From the NCBI GenBank assembly GCA_021828925.1, contig JAJZCT010000048.1, positions 1-11,397 on the forward strand: 11,397 nt of DNA, read 5' to 3'. This DNA comes from Planctomycetota bacterium. Lineage in GTDB: Bacteria > Planctomycetota > Phycisphaerae > WQYP01. Numbering within the stretch: position 1 is the first letter of the stretch; every line of letters begins with the position of its first letter. The notes under the pieces were generated by a model. It worked only from the letters and a program-made list of their open reading frames with translations. It made no database searches and was not told the DNA's origin. This document shows, one piece after another, positions 6,212-11,397 of this stretch. A program made the translations under genes and the position numbers.

Positions 6212-7476
6212 TAGCACGCCCCGAACGTCACAATATTGACCCAGTTCCCTGATCCGCAATCCCATTCCAGGGAATTTGTGGACGTGTTGTACCGGATCGG
6301 CGGCACGCATCCACTGGAGTTACTGGAATTACTGGATGTACTGGAGCTGCTGGAACTGCTGGAGCTACAATTAGCGCTCCACTTCACCTCGACCGGCGGT
6401 AAACCCGCGGTCCCGCAATAGATTGCAACATAATCCGACGCTCCCTCGGTGTTGGACATCGCGGTGACGGATATCGTGACGCTCCCACCAGATCCAATGG
6501 TCCCCGAGGATGGGGAAAGCATCGATGTGGTGCCTCCCGACGTGCTGGCAGCCCACGACTGCCCCACGGGACCAGTGAAGCTGACAGTTTGTGTTCCACC
6601 GGCCAGCGGGAAGCAAAGCGACAGGGGAGACGGCGCTCCGCACGATCCACTACTTGAACTACTGCTGGAATTACTGGAACTGCTTGAGCTGCTGGAGCTG
6701 CTGGAGCTGCTGCTCACGCACGGAGACCGATACTGCGTGGTCTGATCCACAAACGCCGCGACATATCGCAAAGTCCCTGGAGTGGTCCCTGAAGCCGTCT
6801 CCCGCATCGGATGAAACACCAGCGGCGTGCCCTGAAGCACGTTATGCGTGCCCGCACCCATTTCCGCGGCATTATCTACCTGCACAATAATCGGCGTAGC
6901 CGACGATCCCTGGCTAAAACTTCCCAGTGTCGGTTCAGAGGTTTGTTTCAGCGCTGAAACCTGCACCCAGTAACTCGGACCCGTAAAATCCGCGTCGCCC
7001 TTGGGTCCCTGACAAACCACAACCCCGATATTCGCCCCATCATCAACCGTCTGCCAGACCACCTGCGTCGCCGATGACGCACCCTGGGCCGTAAAAGAAA
7101 CGCCAGTGCCGTTGCATTGGATAGCCGCGTTAATCACATCGCCAACATCCCTGATCTGCCGGGAGGCTACGTAATAGCTTACCCCATCAATTTTATTTGA
7201 AGATCCACTGGACCCGCTGCTGCCGTTTGGTGTCACCTCTGGATCCACAGCTAATCCACAGGCGTACAAATCCATACGCGTGACTGGAGAGCCAGAGGTC
7301 AAGTCGATTACCCGATCCAGCACCACCATCCGCCGGACCTGATCCTCAGCCAGCGTGGTCGCCATCGGCCGCCCGGGCGCACTGGCCCCATTCTGCTCGA
7401 CCCATTTGACCGATGACGCAATGCGTTTAACGTCCGGCTCTTTGAATCCGAAAATTTCATCGCGCGGATCGGACAC
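6211..7476 (-). CDS. Serine-tract multidomain protein, probable tail fiber/adhesin
   Basis: The start is GTG 7476, 5 nt after AGGAG; the stop of the previous gene lies inside that ribosome site. The 421-aa protein has an N-terminal domain (1-250) that probably docks on the tail, a first serine tract (255-276, 14 Ser, Asn, 7 Ser) bracketed by C253 and C279, a beta domain of about 90 residues (280-370) whose strands (QTVSFTGPVGQSWAAS, GGSVTISVTAMSNTEG, DYVAIYCG) resemble a BACON-like Ig fold, a second serine tract (371-388) bracketed by C370 and C390, and a short C-terminal module (390-421) with EWDCGSGNWVNI, a fiber-like pattern. BACON domains often mediate binding to carbohydrate or mucin. 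The family calls are tentative. Confidence 0.75.
   Translation of the reverse strand: MSDPRDEIFGFKEPDVKRIASSVKWVEQNGASAPGRPMATTLAEDQVRRMVVLDRVIDLTSGSPVTRMDLYACGLAVDPEVTPNGSSGSSGSSNKIDGVSYYVASRQIRDVGDVINAAIQCNGTGVSFTAQGASSATQVVWQTVDDGANIGVVVCQGPKGDADFTGPSYWVQVSALKQTSEPTLGSFSQGSSATPIIVQVDNAAEMGAGTHNVLQGTPLVFHPMRETASGTTPGTLRYVAAFVDQTTQYRSPCVSSSSSSSSSSSSSSNSSSSSSSGSCGAPSPLSLCFPLAGGTQTVSFTGPVGQSWAASTSGGTTSMLSPSSGTIGSGGSVTISVTAMSNTEGASDYVAIYCGTAGLPPVEVKWSANCSSSSSSSSSTSSNSSNSSGCVPPIRYNTSTNSLEWDCGSGNWVNIVTFGAC
6313..6366 (-). repeat. Second Ser-coding tract of the 421-aa protein
   Basis: Eighteen codons, 15 of them serine with one Thr and two Asn, written with AGC, AGT and TCC. Flanked on both sides by Cys codons (TGT at 6369-6367 and TGC at 6309-6307, after one Gly). 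Confidence 0.85.
6649..6714 (-). repeat. First Ser-coding tract of the 421-aa protein
   Basis: Twenty-two codons, 21 serine and one Asn, with alternating AGC/AGT and TCC/TCA codons. On the plus strand the same DNA reads as repeated ctggag/ctgctg, giving a misleading Leu/Glu-rich frame. Confidence 0.85.
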
Positions 7477-7484
7477 ACAATCTC

Positions 7485-8363
7485 CTAGAACGTCAAAATA
7501 GTCATAAACGCAAGCTGCGGATCCACATTAAATGTCAACAAGACCTGACTCGCGGGCGATTTAAGCAAATTTCCGCTCCCGTCAAGCAGTTGGGGACTCT
7601 GTAGCCGCTGGCCATCCAGCCCTTTATTCGGAGCAGGAACCCCGTTTACCAGGTGCTCAAATCCCTGGTCAACTACCATCGGATTCCAGGTGATCGATTG
7701 TTTCCCGATGGTCCGATTGCGACAGACCAGCTCAAATCGGCATTTCCAGAATTGCACACCGTTCTCATAGGTCAGATCTGCGCTGATTTTGGCGCATCGA
7801 AGTGTAAAAGGGCTGAATGTGCGGGTGCTTCCATCCGGCAGCGTCATGGTGACCGAGTCGCTGTTGATCGCCCCGCGGTAGGTCGAATAAAGCGCTGTAT
7901 TCACGCTTGCGAGGTTCACGTCAATGGTGATGGATTCATCATAATATATCCTTTCCAGCGACGGGTCATACGGGCAGTTGGCACTATTGACGATGGCTTT
8001 ATTGTTGATGTCCTGATGAATCTGCTCGCGGATCGCAACCCCGTCAAAGTTCACATTCGGCGGCCTCTGGAGCGGGTTGGCGTTTTTCTTCTGATTATTT
8101 TTCGGGGTTTGGGACACCACTTCCACCAGGAACACCAGCGATGATTCCTGAATAGGTTGGGCCGTGACCTGGTGAACATAGCACAGCGTGCTCCAATTAA
8201 GCACTGTGCCCGGCTGAGGAATACCCGTTGCCTGGCGGGCCGCAGGCGCGCCGTCCGTCATCGCGGTGCATACCACCTGATAGTACTGCGTCTCCTTGAT
8301 GATGTGCATATCCTGCATGGATCGCTGCATGAACGTCAGCAGTGACACGGATTTCACGCTCAT
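7485..8363 (-). CDS. Phage structural protein, probable distal tail / tail-tip component
   Basis: The ATG at 8363 overlaps the TGA of the tape measure gene (ATGA) and follows GGAGG by 7 nt. The 292-aa protein is beta-rich and has no signal peptide or membrane segment. Residues 96-135 (NPLQRPPNVNF, then an NSANCPYDP turn) lead into strands at 140-220 (ESITIDVNLASVN, SDSVTMTLPDG, FWKCRFELVCR). The C-terminal 60 residues hold GLDGQRLQSPQLLDGSGN, a loop-rich segment, and end in two hydrophobic strands. I do not recognise a named family. The position directly after the tape measure gene is where distal tail or hub proteins sit in siphophages, so that role is inferred from order alone. Confidence 0.7.
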   Translation of the reverse strand: MSVKSVSLLTFMQRSMQDMHIIKETQYYQVVCTAMTDGAPAARQATGIPQPGTVLNWSTLCYVHQVTAQPIQESSLVFLVEVVSQTPKNNQKKNANPLQRPPNVNFDGVAIREQIHQDINNKAIVNSANCPYDPSLERIYYDESITIDVNLASVNTALYSTYRGAINSDSVTMTLPDGSTRTFSPFTLRCAKISADLTYENGVQFWKCRFELVCRNRTIGKQSITWNPMVVDQGFEHLVNGVPAPNKGLDGQRLQSPQLLDGSGNLLKSPASQVLLTFNVDPQLAFMTILTF

Positions 8364-10090
8364 ATCGCAGCCTCCGCAAGCTTCACACCATTGGCCAGGA
8401 CACCATGGATCTGTCCCAGCAGATCAATGATCGAATTCCGTTGCGTGTTGGCCTTTACGGCGGGATCCACCCCACCAAGCTGCCCGCGACCCAACACGAC
8501 TTGAGCAGCTACGTGGTGCTCCACCGTTCGCGCTGCGTGATGAATTGCATGGTGCACCGCGTGATGGAGCGGGTGATGCGCAACTTTATGAGGCTTGATC
8601 ACTTTGGGAGGAACCACAAACGGCGTGTTGGCCAGGAGCGGCTTAGTAGGCTTCGCATTCGCAGCCGTTTGCAGGTTCTGCATCCAACGCGGAAGCTTAT
8701 TTTCCCATTTCCCCGGATTCTTCATGAAATTGCTCCACGCGTTATTACGCTGAGTGTGGAGCGTTTTTTGCTGCTCTGCCATCGCCTGCGCCCAGTAATC
8801 CATGAAGTTTTTGGACGGCTTTTTATGCTCAATGTAATCCAGCACATGTGAGAGTTTCGCGATCCCCTGGATGATCGTTCCGATGATGGCATTCACGGCC
8901 GATTCCAGCGTATACCAGATTGCCCTGACCGCTCTGCCGGCATCCATGATGATCCCGAAAATATGGGCCACCCACATCAACCCCTTGCCGACGGACGCCG
9001 ACATATTTACGCCGCTCTTACTTAAGTTCGCAAACTTATTCCCCAGCGCTGTGACCATCGGAGCCAACTGAATGATCAGTGTCTGCTTAAGGCCAGTCCA
9101 GACCGCCTGCATTTTTCCCAACGCAGTGTTTGCATCCTCGACCTTGGTGGCTTGAATCGCATTAAACGAAACCCCCAACTGCTTAGCCAGCTTGATCTGA
9201 GCATCCAGCGATTTATTGCCCTTCCCCAGCACATTGATCATCTGCAATCCACCGCGGCCAAAAATTGCCTGGGCCAGCGCCGCCCGTTCCGCCGCGTTCC
9301 CCGTGTGATGCAACGCATGAACAATTTCCCGCAACGCCACCGCCGGCGATTCGGATGCAAGTTTTTTTGCCGACAGTCCAAACTGGCTCAAGTGCACGCT
9401 GGTAGTACGCACGCCGCTGGCCAACATGCCGATGCGTTGCAGCATATTGTCCAGCGATTGGCTGAAGATACTCACACTCACACCAGACTGTTTGGCCGCA
9501 AAATCCAGACCGCTCAAGATACGTGTAGAAATATTGAGTCGCACGGCCTGGTTATGCACTTTCTCCATATTGTCCGCAACGCTCTTAAACTCGGCCGCCA
9601 TCGACTTTAGCTCGCGAATTCCGAATTGGATGGCTTTGAACACCACGCTGGCTTCAACCAGCCGCTTAGTCGCCGCGACCATGCCCAGTAAGCTTTTGCC
9701 CGCGTGGTGTGCGGATCGTCCGAACCCCATCAGCCGCGCTGCTCCCACGACCGCCCGCCGCGCCAGATCCGCAACATGCCCCGCGGACCGCACTGCGGCA
9801 GCACCCATCTGTCCCAGGCCACGCGCCACCTGAAGCGCGGCCGGTTTAAGACCCGCCAGCGACACCTTTACCGGATCGGATGCGCCGCGCATCGACACCA
9901 GACGCCGCGTCAGGTTCGCCGCGGCCCGCGCTGCGGTCAGACCGCCGGACTCAAAGCCTTTGATGACATTGCGCGCTCCGCCCACCGCCACACCAAACGT
10001 CCGCGCCGCGGAGGCGGAATCCGCCATCGACTTTTTGAACCCGCCGGTAGAGGCCTTGAGCAAAACATTAAGCGTTCTGATAGTGGACAT
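8360..10090 (-). CDS. Tail tape measure protein
   Basis: The start is ATG 10090, placed 5 nt after AAGGAG; the GTG at 10096 would abut the ribosome site. The 576-aa protein shows the tape measure pattern: an Ala/Gly-rich helical N-terminus (1-150), a core at 170-290 (NISTRILSGLDFAAKQSGVS, then HLSQFGLSAKKL, ALAQAIFGRGGLQMINVLGK), hydrophobic helices at 335-350 and 370-415 that could insert in the host membrane during DNA entry, and a basic, Pro- and His-rich region (480-530). Tape measure proteins set tail length at about 1.5 angstrom per residue, so roughly 85 nm here, if no part is cleaved. An unusual (HHxx)4 segment lies at 505-520. It is among the shorter members of the family. Confidence 0.88.
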   Translation of the reverse strand: MSTIRTLNVLLKASTGGFKKSMADSASAARTFGVAVGGARNVIKGFESGGLTAARAAANLTRRLVSMRGASDPVKVSLAGLKPAALQVARGLGQMGAAAVRSAGHVADLARRAVVGAARLMGFGRSAHHAGKSLLGMVAATKRLVEASVVFKAIQFGIRELKSMAAEFKSVADNMEKVHNQAVRLNISTRILSGLDFAAKQSGVSVSIFSQSLDNMLQRIGMLASGVRTTSVHLSQFGLSAKKLASESPAVALREIVHALHHTGNAAERAALAQAIFGRGGLQMINVLGKGNKSLDAQIKLAKQLGVSFNAIQATKVEDANTALGKMQAVWTGLKQTLIIQLAPMVTALGNKFANLSKSGVNMSASVGKGLMWVAHIFGIIMDAGRAVRAIWYTLESAVNAIIGTIIQGIAKLSHVLDYIEHKKPSKNFMDYWAQAMAEQQKTLHTQRNNAWSNFMKNPGKWENKLPRWMQNLQTAANAKPTKPLLANTPFVVPPKVIKPHKVAHHPLHHAVHHAIHHAARTVEHHVAAQVVLGRGQLGGVDPAVKANTQRNSIIDLLGQIHGVLANGVKLAEAAI

Positions 10091-10092
10091 GA

Positions 10093-10413
10093 TCACTCCT
10101 TAACAATTTTGCCCCGCGCCGCCAGGGCACGGAATACCGCCATCTGATCAGCCGCCGTTTGCGGCCGCGCTTCACGCCGTTCAAAGCGCGGAATGAAATC
10201 CTCCAGCTTGGCGGCGCGTGCCCCGTTGGACTGGGCAATCACCCGGGCCACAATCGCCGCCCGCAGGTCAGAGCGTTCCTCGCCAAATGGCTCAACGTCG
10301 TAATACCGTTGCCACTCGGTGAGTTCCAATGCGCTCATGCGGGAGAGCATCTCCCGAACCGTCATGCCCAGCGCCAGCGCTAATCGGAACGTGAAGCGCC
10401 GGGCACCGCTCAT
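10093..10413 (-). CDS. Tail assembly chaperone, lambda gpT-like (Phage_tail_T type)
   Basis: A 106-aa protein starting at ATG 10413, overlapping the TGA of the previous gene as ATGA. It contains the pattern MSALELTEWQRYYDVEPFGE (26-45) followed by ERSDLRAA, which is typical of the minor tail T / DUF4035-type proteins, and KLEDFIP (69-75). In lambda, G and the frameshifted GT fusion hold the tape measure protein in place while the tube is built, and neither is in the finished tail. Here the gene lies in the -1 frame relative to its neighbour and immediately before the tape measure gene, as expected. It may be made mainly as a fusion by frameshifting, as a free protein by reinitiation, or both. 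Confidence 0.85.
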   Translation of the reverse strand: MSGARRFTFRLALALGMTVREMLSRMSALELTEWQRYYDVEPFGEERSDLRAAIVARVIAQSNGARAAKLEDFIPRFERREARPQTAADQMAVFRALAARGKIVKE

Positions 10414-10742
10414 TTTTTTTCAGGGGCCTCAGCCATGCCGCTGAGGCGTTGGGCCACCGCCACAATCCGTTGGACTGCCGCGGCCGATTTCTTGCCGATC
10501 TCTTCGGCATCCGTATCGCTAAAAATCGGGGTCCCCATGTCATCCACGGTGCAAAGCACCACCAATTTGGCCCGCGCGTTGGTCAGATCAGGCTGTTGAT
10601 CTTTATCCAACATGCTCTGCTCATAGCTGTCGCGTTGGGCCGCAGTCAGGCCGCGTACCACGACATCGCCACCCCATTCTGGAATATGAACCGTCTCAGA
10701 CGGCATATCAGGACTGGCGAAAATAGAATCTCGATTCAACAT
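10410..10742 (-). CDS. Tail assembly chaperone, lambda gpG-like
   Basis: The start is ATG 10742, 6 nt after TTGGAG; the in-frame TTG at 10754 is upstream of that site and is rejected. The 110-aa protein has MLNRDSIFAS, then ETVHIPEWGGDVVVRGLTAAQRDSYEQ (from residue 16), a pattern seen at the N-terminus of many phage tail assembly chaperones, then an acidic stretch and an amphipathic helix, and ends EAPEKK. The last codons GAA AAA AAA run into TGA, forming an A8 slippery run. It sits between tail completion and T-like genes. A major tail tube gene would normally precede it but is absent here. Confidence 0.85.
   Translation of the reverse strand: MLNRDSIFASPDMPSETVHIPEWGGDVVVRGLTAAQRDSYEQSMLDKDQQPDLTNARAKLVVLCTVDDMGTPIFSDTDAEEIGKKSAAAVQRIVAVAQRLSGMAEAPEKK
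10413..10420 (-). other. A8 slippery run: programmed -1 frameshift site joining G- and T-like genes
   Basis: The 0-frame reads GAA AAA AAA TGA, so the heptamer A AAA AAA sits in the X XXY YYZ register. A -1 slip continues directly into ATG AGC GGT, the first codons of the T-like gene, giving a 216-aa fusion. TGAGG lies 6 nt upstream, in a range where such a site can stimulate slipping, and a weak 5-bp stem (GAGCG with CGCTT) can form just after the run. Confidence 0.7.
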
Positions 10743-10752
10743 AAACGTCTCC

Positions 10753-10780
10753 AAAAAAAATCACGATCCAAACCGGATCG
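10753..10780 (-). terminator. Terminator-like stem-loop with U8 tract inside the tail operon
   Basis: On the minus strand CGATCC, loop GGTTT, GGATCG form a perfect 6-bp stem (10780-10764), followed by the TGA stop (10763-10761) and eight T residues (10760-10753). This is the form of an intrinsic terminator, but with a short stem and a 3-nt gap before the U run, so partial read-through or attenuation is more likely than a full stop. Confidence 0.5.
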
Positions 10781-11162
10781 ATATATCAACTTGTTTCCAA
10801 TATTCCCGCTGCTCACCGACCTGCTGGGCCACATAGATCCCATCCCGCGCATCAATCGTCCAGCACTCCTGTGCCGTCACCGATCCCATGGGTCCACTGT
10901 ATCCATTGATCGCCGCATCGACCGCTCGCCCCAGCGCTTCGGCCGCGGAATACATCGTGGCGTAGCAGTGGATCGTGTAATGGGCCACATCAGATCCCGA
11001 ATCACCGGAGAGTGTTTTGCCGTGTACCAGGGATGTCTGCTGGAGCACCAGGCACGGCAGCGCCGCCGTCCGTGATGCGATGTCAGGCCAGATGTTTGTT
11101 CCCACAATCGCTTTCACACCAGCATTGGCGGTCAGGTACGCAATGACGCTGTCGGTGATCAT
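10761..11162 (-). CDS. Tail completion / terminator protein (DUF3168-like)
   Basis: The ATG at 11162 overlaps the TGA of the preceding gene (ATGA) and follows AGGAG by 8 nt. The 133-aa protein has an N-terminal helix (DSVIAYLTANAGVKAIVGTN), then IWPDIASRTAALPCLVLQQ, a pattern of DUF3168 / gp17-like tail completion proteins, a histidine-containing strand (HYTIHCYA), a helix (AAEALGRAVDAAING) and C-terminal strands ending DISIRFGS. The length is normal for the family. These proteins cap the head-proximal end of the tail tube so that it can join the head. Its 3' end forms the stem of the terminator-like hairpin. Confidence 0.8.
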   Translation of the reverse strand: MITDSVIAYLTANAGVKAIVGTNIWPDIASRTAALPCLVLQQTSLVHGKTLSGDSGSDVAHYTIHCYATMYSAAEALGRAVDAAINGYSGPMGSVTAQECWTIDARDGIYVAQQVGEQREYWKQVDISIRFGS

Positions 11163-11397
11163 TTCGTCATCTCCTGGGCAATGGCCGCGGTGATCTGTTC
11201 CTGGGCGAGTTTCGCCGCGGCGTCTTTGCCGGTGTCAAACGCGGGCCGTAGAAACGGCCGCGGCGCGACAGTCTTATTCACATGCCGCACCGCTCGGCTG
11301 ACCTCATCAGTTACCCCTCGCTGATCCTTGTGCGGCACGAGCTTGTGGCCCAGTTCGACCATCGGGCCGTAAAACGTCCGGCCGCGAAAGTGCCCAG
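11159..11397 (-). CDS. HK97 gp10-like tail/head-joining protein, partial (cut by right edge)
   Basis: The frame stays open to the right edge: upstream of an internal ATG at 11362 the residues read GHFRGRTFYGP, which fit the family, so the gene begins outside the window and 78 whole codons plus two bases and the stop are seen. The visible part has FYGPMVELGHKLVPH, a pattern close to the YG..VEFG strand of HK97-gp10 proteins, then APRPFLRPAFD, the usual Pro-Phe-Leu motif before the last helix, and a C-terminal Ala/Gln/Glu helix. The protein belongs to the head-tail connection in HK97-like siphophages. It overlaps the DUF3168 gene by ATGA, in the order expected for this module. Confidence 0.8.
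   Translation of the reverse strand, partial: GHFRGRTFYGPMVELGHKLVPHKDQRGVTDEVSRAVRHVNKTVAPRPFLRPAFDTGKDAAAKLAQEQITAAIAQEMTK

Noticed and set aside
6026..6714. CRISPR-like array
   Set aside because: The repeats are codon-scale, with no constant repeat and unique-spacer pattern; they encode polyserine.
6236..6745. Plus-strand frames with Leu/Glu repeats such as LELLELLEL
   Set aside because: They are the reverse reading of the Ser-coding tracts, have no ribosome sites, and lie inside well-supported minus-strand genes.

Overview
The window is bacterial DNA and its right three quarters look like the tail module of a siphovirus-like prophage or phage. From the right edge, all on the minus strand and packed with stop/start overlaps, run an HK97-gp10-like tail protein (cut by the edge), a DUF3168-type tail completion protein, two lambda G/T-like tail assembly chaperones joined by an A8 slippery run, a 576-residue tape measure protein, a 292-residue protein of probable tail-tip role, two serine-tract proteins of probable fiber or adhesin role, and a 1018-residue fusion of a Cys-rich leader, two GT9-type glycosyltransferase modules and a SAM-dependent methyltransferase. 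The host is not identifiable from genes here. Good Shine-Dalgarno sites and a consensus sigma-70 promoter fit a typical bacterium, and the GT9-like architecture together with a secreted LecA-like domain made me think of planctomycetes; that is a low-confidence impression.

Layout. 9-302 (+) is an uncertain ORF reaching the left edge. 299-1647 (-) is a compact four-gene operon: a 236-aa coiled-coil protein with a Cys/His-rich tail, a 45-aa microprotein, an 84-aa protein and a 73-aa excisionase/MerR-like HTH protein. It is driven by a textbook promoter (TTGACA, 17 nt, TATACT) with a perfect 8-bp inverted repeat at the expected transcription start. 1648-1902 is the divergent control region. 1903-2544 (+) encodes a secreted protein with a helical segment and a LecA-like beta-sandwich; it converges on and overlaps the late operon by 31 bp. 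2514-11397 (-) is the tail operon.

How the genes may work together. The tail genes would build a tail of roughly 85 nm by the usual tape-measure rule. Two points stand out in this block: no major tail tube gene lies between the tail completion and chaperone genes, and a stem-loop plus U8 tract sits exactly there. The most interesting idea is at the distal end: two proteins with long, Cys-bracketed polyserine tracts are translationally coupled to a large glycosyltransferase/methyltransferase fusion. This suggests, as inference, a phage-encoded system that O-glycosylates and caps serine-rich fiber linkers or decorates a surface glycan.
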